A DNA stretch of 64,000 bases from UBA5796 sp040752455 (GCA_049324115.1 JBMOMN010000021.1:39467-103466); one strand, 5' to 3'; counted from the stretch's first letter, positions 1-9,603 are shown. Numbers and translations: made by a program. The notes: generated from the letters alone by a model not told the origin.

Positions 1-2
1 CT

Positions 3-1154
3 GAGGAAGAAATCACGACCGGCGCGAACGAGAGGCCCGTCGGCTCCGGCGCGTACCTGTACCTGTCGAATGCCGAAGACCGCAACATCTGGGTGCGGAA
101 CGAGAACTGGTGGGGCAAGGACGCGTTCGGCGCACCCGCCCCCAAGTACATCGTGGACATCCGCACGTCGAGCAACAACATTGCCCTGGGCATGGTTCTC
201 AAAGGCGAGCTCGACCTGAGCAACAACTTCCTCCCCGGCGTTGCGACCCTGGCCGACCAGGGGTACGTCAAGACCTACTTTGCCAAAGCCCCGTACATGC
301 TCTCGGCCAACACCGCGGTGCTCTTCCTGAACACGACCCTGAAGCCGATGGACGATGCAGCCTTCCGCCGCGCCCTGGCATTCGCCATTGACGTGCCCTC
401 CATCGCGAATGTGGCCTATGCCCAACTGGTCAAGGCGGCCAGCCCGACCGGCCTGCTGCCGTCCCTGAGCAAGTTCGACGACAAGGCCGTGCTGTCTGAA
501 CTCGGCTACAAATTCGACACTGCCAAAGCCAAACAAATGCTGGCTGACGCCGGCTACGCGGACGTGGACAACGACGGCTTCGTCGAAGCGCCCGACGGCT
601 CCAAGATCGAGCTGGAAGTCACCTGCCCGAACGGCTGGACCGACTGGATGGCCGCCATTGACATCATCGCCAGCAGCGCCCAGGAAGCCGGGATCAACAT
701 CAAGGCCGCCTATCCCGATTACGGGGCCTGGAACACGGCCCTCCAGGGCGGCACCTTCCACATGACCCTGAACAACTGGGCCGGCATGAGCAACACCCCC
801 TGGACGCTCTACAACCTGCTGTTCCGCCACCCGATCCAGGAGCAGATGCAGAGCGGCAACTTTGGCCGCTACGAGAACCAGGAGATGTTCGACCTGGTGG
901 ACGCCCTCGCCAAAGTCCCCGCGACCGACGAAGCCGGGATGAAGGCGGCCTGCTCCGCCATCCAGGAACTGATGCTGACCGACATGCCCATGATCCCGCT
1001 CTGGTACAACGGCCTGTGGTCGCAGTACAGCACTTCGACCTGGAACAATTGGCCGGACGAGAACTCGGCCAATCCGACCCTGCCCACGACCTGGTCGGGT
1101 TACTGGCAGATGGGTGGTCTGATGACCCTGATCAACCTGGCGCCAGCCGAATAG
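3..1154 (+). CDS. ABC transporter substrate-binding protein, family 5 (5' end outside window)
   Basis: This is the C-terminal 383 residues of an extracytoplasmic solute-binding protein of the peptide/oligosaccharide family (SBP_bac_5); the reading frame is open to the window edge, so the start and signal peptide lie upstream. The visible part opens with the family's PVGSGAY segment and continues through the lobe II fold to a Trp-rich C-terminus. Family members capture oligopeptides, but many bacterial ones bind cello- or other beta-linked oligosaccharides. Here the gene is followed on the same strand by two permeases, two ATPases, a GH94 phosphorylase and a GH1 glucosidase, so an oligosaccharide ligand is the better inference. 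A strong stem-loop directly follows the stop codon. Confidence 0.9.
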   Translation, partial: EEEITTGANERPVGSGAYLYLSNAEDRNIWVRNENWWGKDAFGAPAPKYIVDIRTSSNNIALGMVLKGELDLSNNFLPGVATLADQGYVKTYFAKAPYMLSANTAVLFLNTTLKPMDDAAFRRALAFAIDVPSIANVAYAQLVKAASPTGLLPSLSKFDDKAVLSELGYKFDTAKAKQMLADAGYADVDNDGFVEAPDGSKIELEVTCPNGWTDWMAAIDIIASSAQEAGINIKAAYPDYGAWNTALQGGTFHMTLNNWAGMSNTPWTLYNLLFRHPIQEQMQSGNFGRYENQEMFDLVDALAKVPATDEAGMKAACSAIQELMLTDMPMIPLWYNGLWSQYSTSTWNNWPDENSANPTLPTTWSGYWQMGGLMTLINLAPAE

Positions 1155-1174
1155 CAAGCCTAAAAGGGTTCCAA

Positions 1175-1206
1175 GCCGCCCCTCCTGAAAGGCCGGGAGG
1201 GGCGGC
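1175..1206 (+). terminator. intercistronic stem-loop after the binding-protein gene
   Basis: Perfect 11-bp inverted repeat (1175-1185 pairs with 1196-1206, loop of 10) between the binding-protein stop codon and the first permease. There is no T-run, so it more likely protects the upstream message or partly attenuates than ends transcription; such hairpins commonly let binding proteins outnumber their permeases. Confidence 0.55.
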
Positions 1207-1237
1207 AGTCTCAAACATCGGGTCGAGAGGAGTTCAT

Positions 1238-2236
1238 GTGAAAAGGTATTTCGGCAGGAAGATCCTCATTTACTTGCTCACCTTTTTCCTGGCGGTGACG
1301 ATTGACTGGATGATCCCGCGCTTCATGCCCGGCGACCCGGTCAGGAACATGCTGACGCGGGTCTCGGTGAATACGAACGCCTCGGCCATCCAGGTGATGT
1401 ACGATTATTACTCGCACTTATTCGGCCTGGACCTGCCGCTCTGGCAGCAATACCTCAGCTTCTGGAAATCCCTGTTCATGGGTGAGTTGGGCATCAGCGT
1501 CTATCTGTTCCCCACCCCGGTGAAGGAGGTGTTGCTGCGGGCCATCCCCTACGATGCCTTCCTGCTGGTGCCGTCCATCCTGTTGAGCTGGTACGCGGGG
1601 AATAAATTCGGGGCCTTCGCGGCCCGCTCGAAATGGCTCGATAACACCGTCTCGCCCCTCAGCTACATCCTGACCGCCACCCCGTACATGTGGCTCGGTA
1701 TTTTGCTGGCCTGGTTCTTCGGGATTGTCCTGGGGATTTTCCCGATCGCCGGCGCATACAGTTTTACGATGCGCCCCAACCTGTCCTGGGCTTTCGTCGG
1801 GAGCGTCCTCCACCACTGGTTCCTGCCTTTCGTTTCCATTTTCCTGGTGGAATTTGGCGGTTCTGCCATCGGGATGCGGAACATGATCATTTACGAACTC
1901 GAAGCGGACTACTCCCACTTCCTCGGCGCGTTGGGCGCGCCTAAAAGGCTGGTCCGAAAATATGCCTTCAACAACGCCGTCCTGCCGCAGATCACCGGGC
2001 TGGCCCTCAAGCTGGGAGTCATCGTCGCCGGCGCCTTGGTCACGGAAGTGGTTTTCTCGTATCCCGGCATCGGCTACCTGCTCCTGGCCGCCATCCAGAA
2101 CCAGGACTACTTCCTCATTCAAGGCTGTTTCCTGTTCATTATCATCGGCGTACTGCTCGCCAATTTCATCATTGACATCGCCTACATCCTGGTTGATCCC
2201 AGGCCCCGCAGGGGTATGACGGGAGAGACGGCATGA
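1238..2236 (+). CDS. ABC transporter permease, DppB/OppB type
   Basis: Inner-membrane permease (332 residues from the GTG at 1238), first of the two membrane subunits of the importer. The GTG is chosen because AGGAG lies 5 nt upstream and it gives the usual start, a short basic stretch followed at once by the first transmembrane helix. Several hydrophobic helices follow, with an EAA-like cytoplasmic loop around GALGAPKRLVRKYA that docks the ATPase. The frame remains open upstream to 1016, but that extension overlaps the binding-protein gene and carries no RBS. Its stop overlaps the next start (ATGA), indicating translational coupling. Confidence 0.9.
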   Translation: MKRYFGRKILIYLLTFFLAVTIDWMIPRFMPGDPVRNMLTRVSVNTNASAIQVMYDYYSHLFGLDLPLWQQYLSFWKSLFMGELGISVYLFPTPVKEVLLRAIPYDAFLLVPSILLSWYAGNKFGAFAARSKWLDNTVSPLSYILTATPYMWLGILLAWFFGIVLGIFPIAGAYSFTMRPNLSWAFVGSVLHHWFLPFVSIFLVEFGGSAIGMRNMIIYELEADYSHFLGALGAPKRLVRKYAFNNAVLPQITGLALKLGVIVAGALVTEVVFSYPGIGYLLLAAIQNQDYFLIQGCFLFIIIGVLLANFIIDIAYILVDPRPRRGMTGETA

Positions 2237-3093
2237 CCGCCCAAAAGAAGAAAAGCGAATTCCTCTTCTTCGCGTCGAGGAATGCCAAACTGCTGGCCGG
2301 GGTCTCGATCATCCTCGTTTTCCTCGTCCTGGGGCTGGTCGGCCCCTCGCTCACGGACCACAAACCCTTCGCATACGCCAATCCCCTCGGGGCGCAGCCG
2401 CCTTCCTCCGAATATTGGTTCGGGACCACCTTTTTCGGGCAGGACGTCTTCTCGCAGTTCGTCCACGGCCTGCGGGCAACCTTCCTGGTGGGGGCCGTCG
2501 GCGGCGGGTTGGGGACCCTGCTGGGGATGTTGATCGGGTTCGCCGCGGGCTACCGCGGCGGCGTGGTGGACGAGGTCCTCAACGCCATGACCAACATCGT
2601 CCTGGTCATCCCGACCCTGGCGGTGCTGCTCATCATTGCGGCTTACCTCGAAGTCCGCAGCCTTTTTACGGAATGTCTCTTCATCGGACTGACGGCCTGG
2701 CCCTGGACCGCCAGGGCTATCCGCGCCCAGACCTTTTCCCTGCGCACCCGTGACTTCGTGGACCTGGCCCGGATGAGCGGGATGCGCCCGCTCAAGATCA
2801 TCTTTACCGAGATCGCCCCGAACATGATGTCTTACCTGCTGCTGGTCTTCATCCTTCAATTTGGCGGGGCGATCCTCACCGCCGCCACCCTGGACTTCAT
2901 TGGGCTGGGGCCAACCAACGCCATCTCGCTCGGCCTGATGATGCAATACTCCGTCCTGTGGGGCGCGCTCCAACTGGGGACCTGGTGGTGGTTCATCCCG
3001 CCCGGCCTGGCCATCACCGTCATCGTCGGCGCGTTGTACAGCATGAACGTCGGCCTGGACGAAGTCTTCAACCCCAAACTCAGGGAGATGTGA
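2233..3093 (+). CDS. ABC transporter permease, DppC/OppC type
   Basis: Second permease (286 residues) of the peptide-family importer. It has the DppC layout: one N-terminal transmembrane helix (about residues 18-40), an extracytoplasmic stretch, then a BPD_transp_1 core of about five helices with the coupling loop around LARMSGMRPLKII. It overlaps dppB by 4 nt and is followed after 3 nt by the first ATPase. Length is normal for the family. Substrate cannot be read from the permease itself; context points to beta-linked gluco-oligosaccharides. Confidence 0.9.
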   Translation: MTAQKKKSEFLFFASRNAKLLAGVSIILVFLVLGLVGPSLTDHKPFAYANPLGAQPPSSEYWFGTTFFGQDVFSQFVHGLRATFLVGAVGGGLGTLLGMLIGFAAGYRGGVVDEVLNAMTNIVLVIPTLAVLLIIAAYLEVRSLFTECLFIGLTAWPWTARAIRAQTFSLRTRDFVDLARMSGMRPLKIIFTEIAPNMMSYLLLVFILQFGGAILTAATLDFIGLGPTNAISLGLMMQYSVLWGALQLGTWWWFIPPGLAITVIVGALYSMNVGLDEVFNPKLREM

Positions 3094-3096
3094 GCG

Positions 3097-4056
3097 ATGA
3101 GTTTACAAGTCGAGAACCTGACGATCCATTACCAGACCCTGAGAGGCGACGTCCATGCCCTGGAAAACGCCACCTTCAACATCGAGGGCGGGGAGATCGT
3201 GGGGCTGGCGGGCGAATCGGGCTGCGGCAAGACCACCCTGGGCCACAGCCTGATCTTCCTGGCTCCCCCGATGAAATACGTCGGCGGGCGCGTCTTGCTC
3301 GACGGCCGGGAACTGCCCATCTGGGATATGGAGAAGATGAACGCCTTCCGCTTCAGCGATATTTCTATCATCCCCCAGTACGCCATGAATGCCCTCAACC
3401 CGATCCGCAAGATCGGCAGGATGACCGAGGAGCTGCTCCAGGCCAAAAAAGTGGACTTCAAGTCCATGCTGCCCGAACTCAAGCGCCGCCTCGACCTGGT
3501 CAAACTGCCCCACGACGTTCTGGACATGTACCCCATCGAACTCTCAGGCGGCATGAAGCAGCGCATGGTCATGGTCATCTCCACCCTGCTCGACCCGTCC
3601 CTGCTGATCGCCGACGAGATCACCTCCGCCCTCGACGTTGCCAGCCAGAAGGCCGTGGCCGAGATGCTGGTGGAGTTCCGGGACCAGGATTGCTGCAAGA
3701 GCGCCATCGTCATCACCCACGACATCTCGATCCTGTACCAGGTCGCGGACAGCATCATGATCATGTACGCCGGGCAGATGGCCGAGAAAGCCTCCACCGG
3801 GACGATCATCCACTCGCCGCGCCACTCCTACACCAAACTGTTGATCTCCTCCCTGCCGGAGATCGGCGTGAAATATTCCGAGCGGCAACTGACCGGCATC
3901 CCCGGCAAGCCGCCGCTGCTGCTCGACCCGCCGCCGGGCTGCCGTTTCCGCGACCGTTGTCCCGTGGCCTTCGACAAATGCCTGGAAGCGCCTCCATTCG
4001 TCGAGATCAAAAAGGACCACTTCGTCGCCTGCTGGAAGGAGGCCGGGGATGCTTAA
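3097..4056 (+). CDS. ABC transporter ATPase, DppD/OppD type
   Basis: Cytoplasmic ATPase (319 residues). Walker A is GESGCGKTT (about residues 39-47), the signature is LSGGMKQRM, and Walker B is LLIADEITSALD. The usual Pro after the catalytic Glu is Ile here, as it is in the partner ATPase. The C-terminal oligopeptide-transporter domain has the family's four-cysteine pattern (CRFRDRC, then KC and ACW), which in relatives binds an iron-sulfur cluster. It overlaps the next gene by 8 nt, so the two ATPases are probably translated together and act as a heterodimer. Confidence 0.92.
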   Translation: MSLQVENLTIHYQTLRGDVHALENATFNIEGGEIVGLAGESGCGKTTLGHSLIFLAPPMKYVGGRVLLDGRELPIWDMEKMNAFRFSDISIIPQYAMNALNPIRKIGRMTEELLQAKKVDFKSMLPELKRRLDLVKLPHDVLDMYPIELSGGMKQRMVMVISTLLDPSLLIADEITSALDVASQKAVAEMLVEFRDQDCCKSAIVITHDISILYQVADSIMIMYAGQMAEKASTGTIIHSPRHSYTKLLISSLPEIGVKYSERQLTGIPGKPPLLLDPPPGCRFRDRCPVAFDKCLEAPPFVEIKKDHFVACWKEAGDA

Positions 4057-4999
4057 GTTCGATAACGTCTCCAAAATCTACCGGGTGGGGACCTTCGGGG
4101 GCAGGGAACTCCACGCCGTGAGCGAGGTCAGTTTCGAGGTCCGGGACGGGGAGGTGGTCTCCCTGATCGGCGAGAGCGGCAGTGGGAAGAGCACCATCGG
4201 CAAGATGATCCTCCGCCTCGTCTCCATTTCGGACGGGACCATCTCGCTCGATGACCTCGACATTTCTGCCCTGAAAGGCGAGGCCCTCAAGGAGTATTAC
4301 CGCACAGTCCAGGGAGTCTTCCAGGACCCGTTCAGCTCCTATAACCCGATCTTCAAGGCCGACCGCATCTTCCAGATCATCCACGACGAGTTCTACCCAG
4401 GTGTCAGCGCGGGGGAGTGGAAGGCCAAAGTGGAAAAGACCCTCAAGGACGTCGGCCTGAACCCCGAACACGTGCTGAACAAATTTCCCCACCAGCTCAG
4501 CGGCGGGCAGCTCCAACGCTTCCTGATCGCCCGCGCCCTGCTGCTCGACATCCAATTCCTGGTGGCCGACGAGATCATCAGCATGTTGGACGCCTCCACC
4601 CGGATTGACGTGCTCAACCTGCTGGCCGGCCTCAAGAAACTCGGGCTTTCCATCCTGTTCATCACCCACGACCTTTCCCTGGCGAATTACATCAGCGAGC
4701 GGGCCGTGATCCTCTACCGCGGCTGCGTGGCTGAAACGGGCGCGACCAAAAAGATCTTCACCGACCCGCGCCACCCCTACACCCGGATGCTGATCGCCTC
4801 CGTGCCGCGCCTCGACCGGAAATGGGAAGAGCGGGTCAGTGTGGAGAGCCGCTGCGCGCCGACAGGGTATGCCAGTGGCTGCGTGTACTACGACCGCTGT
4901 CCGCTTGCCTTCGAGAAGTGCAGGCAGCGCCCCGTCCCGGTCGAGATCGAGCCGGAACATTTCGTGGCCTGCTGGAAGGCGGCTGAACCACTCGTGTAG
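4049..4999 (+). CDS. ABC transporter ATPase, DppF/OppF type
   Basis: Second ATPase of the importer (316 residues). Walker A GESGSGKST, signature LSGGQLQRF and Walker B FLVADEIISMLD are all visible, and the C-terminal domain again has four cysteines (CVYYDRC, KC, ACW). The Pro after the catalytic Glu is replaced by Ile. It overlaps dppD by 8 nt and closes the transporter part of the operon; the GH94 gene begins 62 nt later with its own RBS. Confidence 0.92.
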   Translation: MLKFDNVSKIYRVGTFGGRELHAVSEVSFEVRDGEVVSLIGESGSGKSTIGKMILRLVSISDGTISLDDLDISALKGEALKEYYRTVQGVFQDPFSSYNPIFKADRIFQIIHDEFYPGVSAGEWKAKVEKTLKDVGLNPEHVLNKFPHQLSGGQLQRFLIARALLLDIQFLVADEIISMLDASTRIDVLNLLAGLKKLGLSILFITHDLSLANYISERAVILYRGCVAETGATKKIFTDPRHPYTRMLIASVPRLDRKWEERVSVESRCAPTGYASGCVYYDRCPLAFEKCRQRPVPVEIEPEHFVACWKAAEPLV

Positions 5000-5061
5000 T
5001 AAAATCAAAGGCACAATGCAGGGGAAGCCCCAGTGCCATTACCAAGTCAACAGGAGATTGT

Positions 5062-7587
5062 ATGCGTTACGGTACTTTTGACGATGAGCGCCGCGAATAT
5101 ATCATTACGCGCCCCGATACCCCTCTGCCCTGGATCAACTATCTCGGCAGCAGCTCCTGTTTTGGGCTGATCTCCAATACCGCCGGGGGATATTCTTTTT
5201 ACAAGGATGCCCGCCTGCGGCGCCTGACCCGTTACCGTTACAACAACGCCCCGCTGGATATGGGCGGGCGCTACATTTACCTGCGGGATGACGATCCGCA
5301 GCGCGCGGGACCCCTGGCCTGGTCGCCGTCATGGATGCCGGCGCGGGTCCCGCTGGATTCTTACCAGTGCCGCCACGGGATGGGATACACGGCCATCAGC
5401 TCCTCGCTGGCGGGGATCGAGGCCCAAACCCGATACTTCGTCCCGCTGGGCGATTTCCTCGAAATCTGGGAGTTGACCCTCACCAACCGCCGCGCCGGAC
5501 CCGCCGACCTGTCCGTTTTTGGGGCGGTCGAATTCGCCCTGTGGGACGCCCTCGACGATGCCACCAACTTCCAGCGCAACTATTCGGTGGGCGAGGTTGA
5601 AGTTTCTCCCTTCTCCCTGCCAGGGGGAAGGGTTGGGGATGAGGGTGAAACTCAGATCATTTACCACAAGACCGAATACCGCGAACGCCGCGACCATTTC
5701 GCCTTCTTCGCCTGCTCTGAACCGCTGGCGGGGTTCGACACCGACCGGGAGGCCTTCCTGGGTCCCTACCGGGGCTGGGAGTCGCCGTCCGCAGTGGGAT
5801 CAGGCCAAACGTCCAATTCGGTGGCGCACGGTTGGCAGCCCATCGGGGCGCTGCACGCCCGGGTCCGGTTGGAGGCCGGGGAGCGGAAAAAGGTCATCTT
5901 CATCCTGGGCTATCACGAGAACCCCAAGGAGGCCAAGTTCGACCCGCCCGGCACGCAGACCATCAACAAGAAAACGGTTTTGCCGATCATCGAAAAATAC
6001 CAGCAAGCCGAGGAGGTGGAGCGGGCTTTTGAGGCGCTGCGAAAATATTGGGACGGCCTGCTGGGAAAACTTGCGGTGAAGACCCCCGACATCCACACCG
6101 ACCGCATGGTCAATATCTGGAACGCCTACCAGGTGATGACCACGTTCAACCTGAGCCGTTCGGCCTCGTACTTCGAGAGCGGGGTCGGGCGCGGCATGGG
6201 TTTCCGCGACTCGAACCAGGACCTGCTCGGTTTCATGCACCTGCTCCCGGAGCGCGCCCGCCAGCGGATTTTGGACCTGGCCGCCACGCAACTGCCGACC
6301 GGCGGGGCCTACCACCAGTACCAGCCGCTGACCCGGCGCGGCAACAACGACGTCGGCTCCGGTTTCAACGACGATCCGCTCTGGCTGGTGCTGTCGGTGA
6401 CGGCTTATGTCAAAGAGACCGGCGACTGGAGCATCCTCGACGAGCCTGTGGTTTACGATAACCAACCCGGCAGCGAAACGCCGCTTTACGAGCATTTGCA
6501 GCGTTCGATCCGCTACACCCTCGACCGCCTCGGCCCGCACGGACTCCCGCTGATCGGCCGCGCCGACTGGAACGACTGCCTCAACCTGAACTGCTTCTCC
6601 GACAGCCCCGGCCAGTCATTCCAGACCACGACCAACAAGGACGGCAAGGTGGCCGAGAGCGTGTTCATTGCCGGGTTGTTCGTCCTGGCGGCGAAGGAGA
6701 TGGCGGAACTGGCTGAACGCTATGAAGCTGCCAGACCTTCATCCTTCGTCTTTCATCCTTCATCTTTTTACCTGAATGCCGCCCTGGACATGGAGAAAGT
6801 CATCTGGCAGCACGGCTGGGACGGCGAGTGGTTCCGCCGCGCCTACGACGATTTCGGGAACGTCCTCGGCTCGAAGGAAAACGACGAAGGTCGCATCTTC
6901 ATCGAGCCGCAGGGGATGTGCGTCATGGCCGGGCTGGGGCTGGGCGACGGCCGGGCCGAAAAGGCGCTGGAGTCGGTGGCGGAGCACCTCGCCACCCCGC
7001 ACGGGATCGTGCTGCACCAGCCGGCTTTCACGCGCTACTACCTGCACCTGGGCGAGATTTCGTCCTACCCGCCGGGGTACAAGGAAAATGCCGGGGTGTT
7101 CTGCCATACCAACCCCTGGATCATGATCGCCGAAGCGATGCTCGGTCGCGGCGACCGGGCTTATGATTATTACCTGCGGATCAACCCCTCGGCGCGGGAG
7201 GCTTTGAGCGAAATCCACCGTTGCGAACCCTACGTCTACGCCCAGATGATCGCCGGGAAGGACGCGCCCGCGCACGGCGAGGCCAAGAACTCCTGGCTGA
7301 CCGGGACCGCAGCCTGGAATTACGTCGCCGTCACGCAGTGGATTTTGGGTATCCGCCCGGCGTATGAGGGGTTACAAATTGCGCCGGTCATCCCCTCGGC
7401 CTGGAGCGGCTTCGAAGCGGTACGCAGCTTCCGGGGAGTCCGCTACGCCATCCGGGTGGAACGGCAGGGTCCGGGGAACGGGGTCCGGCTGGAGGTGGAC
7501 GGGAATCCCGTCGAGGGCGACCTCATCCCCCTCCCGCCCGAAGGGACGGTTGAAGTTCAAGTGGACGTCAGGTTAGGTGAAAAGTGA
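5062..7587 (+). CDS. GH94 glycoside phosphorylase, probably cellobiose phosphorylase
   Basis: Cytoplasmic inverting phosphorylase (841 residues) that would cleave a beta-linked disaccharide with phosphate to give glucose 1-phosphate and glucose. The N-terminus (REYIITRPDTPLPW, then ISNTAGGYSFYKD) and the segment around FRDSNQDLLGF are highly typical of cellobiose phosphorylases. The general acid should be Asp505 in RADWNDCLNLN. Laminaribiose or cellodextrin specificity cannot be excluded. RBS AGGAGA precedes the ATG. Two segments look like in-frame repeat insertions: residues about 182-196 (5605-5648) and the Ser/Phe/His stretch near 6736-6770. Its stop overlaps the GH1 start by 4 nt, tying phosphorolytic and hydrolytic routes together. 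Confidence 0.9.
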   Translation: MRYGTFDDERREYIITRPDTPLPWINYLGSSSCFGLISNTAGGYSFYKDARLRRLTRYRYNNAPLDMGGRYIYLRDDDPQRAGPLAWSPSWMPARVPLDSYQCRHGMGYTAISSSLAGIEAQTRYFVPLGDFLEIWELTLTNRRAGPADLSVFGAVEFALWDALDDATNFQRNYSVGEVEVSPFSLPGGRVGDEGETQIIYHKTEYRERRDHFAFFACSEPLAGFDTDREAFLGPYRGWESPSAVGSGQTSNSVAHGWQPIGALHARVRLEAGERKKVIFILGYHENPKEAKFDPPGTQTINKKTVLPIIEKYQQAEEVERAFEALRKYWDGLLGKLAVKTPDIHTDRMVNIWNAYQVMTTFNLSRSASYFESGVGRGMGFRDSNQDLLGFMHLLPERARQRILDLAATQLPTGGAYHQYQPLTRRGNNDVGSGFNDDPLWLVLSVTAYVKETGDWSILDEPVVYDNQPGSETPLYEHLQRSIRYTLDRLGPHGLPLIGRADWNDCLNLNCFSDSPGQSFQTTTNKDGKVAESVFIAGLFVLAAKEMAELAERYEAARPSSFVFHPSSFYLNAALDMEKVIWQHGWDGEWFRRAYDDFGNVLGSKENDEGRIFIEPQGMCVMAGLGLGDGRAEKALESVAEHLATPHGIVLHQPAFTRYYLHLGEISSYPPGYKENAGVFCHTNPWIMIAEAMLGRGDRAYDYYLRINPSAREALSEIHRCEPYVYAQMIAGKDAPAHGEAKNSWLTGTAAWNYVAVTQWILGIRPAYEGLQIAPVIPSAWSGFEAVRSFRGVRYAIRVERQGPGNGVRLEVDGNPVEGDLIPLPPEGTVEVQVDVRLGEK
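5605..5648. repeat. dispersed CCCTCTCCC-type palindrome lying in-frame inside the GH94 gene
   Basis: This segment (TTCTCCCTGCC, then GGGGGAAGGG and GATGAGGGTGA) has the same design as the intergenic repeat at 25681-25779 and the one inside the NACHT gene at 19331-19363. It adds a Pro/Gly-rich stretch to the protein while keeping the frame. Confidence 0.6.
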
Positions 7588-8936
7588 GCGACCAACATTT
7601 ATTGTTTCCAAAGGATTTCGTTTGGGGGGCGGCCACTGCCGCGTACCAGATCGAGGGGGCCTGGGACGAGGACGGCAAGGGCGAAAGCATCTGGGACCGG
7701 TTCAGCCACACGCCGGGGAAGGTGGAGAACGGCGATACGGGCGACACGGCCTGCGACCATTACCACCGCTGGCGGGAGGACCTGGCCCTGATGAAGGAGA
7801 TCGGCCTGCGGGCCTACCGCTTTTCGGTCTCCTGGCCGCGGGTGCTGCCGGAGGGACGCGGCAGGCTCAACCCGGCCGGCCTCGATTTTTACAGCCGCCT
7901 GGTGGACGGTTTGCTCGAAGCGGGGATCGAGCCGTTCGTCACGCTGTATCACTGGGATTTGCCGCAGCGTCTCCAGGATGAGGGCGGCTGGCCGGCGCGG
8001 GCGAGCGTGGAGGCGTTTGCCGGGTACGCGGAGGCCGTCAGCCGCGCCCTGGGCGACCGGGTGCGGAACTGGATCACGCTGAACGAACCCTGGGTCAGCG
8101 CCTTCGTCGGCTACCGGGACGGGCGTCACGCGCCGGGTCACACGGACCTGCGCGAGGCGCTGGCAGCCGCCCATCACCTGCTGCTGGCCCACGCCCAGGC
8201 TTTACCAGCTTTGCGCGGCAACTGCCCGGACGCGAATATCGGCATCACCCTGAATTTCACCCCGCAGGAACCCGCCTCCTCCAGCCTGGCCGACCGGGAT
8301 ACGGCGCGCCGGATTGACGGCACCATCAACCGCTGGTTCCTCGACCCGCTGGCCGGGCGCGGCTACCCGGCGGACATGGTCGCTGCCTTCGGCGATCCGA
8401 TGGGCTTCGTCCAGCCGGGAGATATGGAAACCATCGCCGCGCCGGTGGATTTCCTGGGCGTCAATTATTACACCCGCAACATCGCCCGCTCGGAGGCGGT
8501 CAGCGAAAAAGAAAATTCCCCGCGCACGGTCTTCCGCGGGGACGAGATCACCGAAATGGATTGGGAGGTCTACCCGGAGGGGCTGTTCCGGCTGCTGGGG
8601 CGGCTGCACTTCGGGTACGATTTCCCCGCCATCTACGTCACCGAGAACGGCGCAGCCTTCGACGACCGGCTCGGCCCGGACGGGCAGGTGGACGACCCGG
8701 CGCGCCTGTCGTACATCCGGCGTCACCTGGAAAAAGCGCGCCAGGCCATCGAGATCGGCGTGCCGTTGAAGGGCTATTTCGCCTGGTCGCTGATGGACAA
8801 TTTCGAGTGGGCCTTCGGCTATTCCAAACGCTTCGGCCTGGTCTACGTGGATTACCCGACCCAGCAGCGCACCCTGAAATCCAGCGCGAAATGGTACGGG
8901 CAGGTGATCCGTGAGAATGCCGGGGAATCGGGATGA
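7584..8936 (+). CDS. GH1 beta-glucosidase
   Basis: Retaining family-1 glycoside hydrolase (450 residues, normal length), expected to release glucose from cello-oligosaccharides or other beta-glucosides in the cytoplasm. The N-terminal signature FVWGAATAAYQIEGA is present; the acid/base is Glu168 in TLNEPW and the nucleophile Glu354 in YVTENGAA. The C-terminal SLMDNFEWAFGYSKRFGLVY is the usual aglycone-site region. The start is a GTG overlapping the GH94 stop; no signal peptide is seen. It overlaps the following cupin gene by 4 nt. Confidence 0.95.
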   Translation: MSDQHLLFPKDFVWGAATAAYQIEGAWDEDGKGESIWDRFSHTPGKVENGDTGDTACDHYHRWREDLALMKEIGLRAYRFSVSWPRVLPEGRGRLNPAGLDFYSRLVDGLLEAGIEPFVTLYHWDLPQRLQDEGGWPARASVEAFAGYAEAVSRALGDRVRNWITLNEPWVSAFVGYRDGRHAPGHTDLREALAAAHHLLLAHAQALPALRGNCPDANIGITLNFTPQEPASSSLADRDTARRIDGTINRWFLDPLAGRGYPADMVAAFGDPMGFVQPGDMETIAAPVDFLGVNYYTRNIARSEAVSEKENSPRTVFRGDEITEMDWEVYPEGLFRLLGRLHFGYDFPAIYVTENGAAFDDRLGPDGQVDDPARLSYIRRHLEKARQAIEIGVPLKGYFAWSLMDNFEWAFGYSKRFGLVYVDYPTQQRTLKSSAKWYGQVIRENAGESG

Positions 8937-9346
8937 ACGAGGACTGGCTGCAAATCCACAGTTACGAGGGCGAGGGCTTCCAGCCGCTGGTTTTTTTCAA
9001 CGGCTGGAGGGTGGCGGTCCTGAATTACCTGGACGACATCCGCCCGGAGCGCAACGACCGGATGGAGCGCCACACCCAAACCGACGAGGTCTTCGTGCTG
9101 GTCAAGGGACGGGGGGTGCTGGTCATCGGCGGCAACGGGCCGCAGGTGGAGGGCGTGTATCCCCAGGTGATGGAGACGGGAAAAATCTACAACGTGCGGC
9201 GCAACACCTGGCACACGATCCTGCTCAGCCGGGAGGCTTCGGTGCTGATCGTGGAGGAGCGGGATACGGGGGAACATAATTCGGAGTTTACGGCGCTCCC
9301 GGCAGCGCTCCACCGCCGGATCGTGGAGCTGGCCCCGGAGGGTTGA
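8933..9346 (+). CDS. small cupin-fold protein
   Basis: A 137-residue single-domain cupin. The motif-1 region is ERHTQTDEVFVLVKGRGVLVIGG with a His and Glu at metal-ligand positions, and the second motif is around NVRRNTWHTILLS. Role unknown; small cupins next to sugar-degrading enzymes often bind a sugar or act as isomerases. Translationally coupled to the beta-glucosidase by a 4-nt overlap, so it belongs to the same operon. Confidence 0.75.
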   Translation: MNEDWLQIHSYEGEGFQPLVFFNGWRVAVLNYLDDIRPERNDRMERHTQTDEVFVLVKGRGVLVIGGNGPQVEGVYPQVMETGKIYNVRRNTWHTILLSREASVLIVEERDTGEHNSEFTALPAALHRRIVELAPEG

Positions 9347-9384
9347 AAAAAGGCGGCTCTCCCGTTTTCGACGGGAAAAACCTT

Positions 9385-9470
9385 TTGAAACACGAAGGAA
9401 CACCAAGTCAACGAAGGAACACAAAGGAAAACCTTCGTGACCCTTTGTGCCCTTCGTGGTAAAAATTCTT
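9385..9470. repeat. imperfect inverted repeat of the CACGAAGGAACAC family
   Basis: After the cupin gene, CACGAAGGAACAC is followed by CAACGAAGGAACAC and, after about 30 nt, by the opposite-strand CCTTCGTG motifs, so the stretch can fold on itself. The neighbouring words AAAATTCTTGC and ACGTGTG recur at 31382-31412. The rest of 9347-9603 contains no gene I can support. Confidence 0.5.
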
Positions 9471-9603
9471 GCAGACGTGTGCCTGCGGTTCTTTGCAGGC
9501 AAAAAGCAAGGAGTTAACTTGTAAGGTACTAAAAGGTTTTCTCAAAAATCTGTCCGGTAGAGAAACCCCGAAATGGCGTTGGGAATGGGCGCCCGGCCCG
9601 TGA

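Noticed and set aside
1016..1237. N-terminal extension of the first permease
   Set aside because: It lies in another frame over the binding-protein gene and the hairpin, whereas the GTG at 1238 has a proper RBS.
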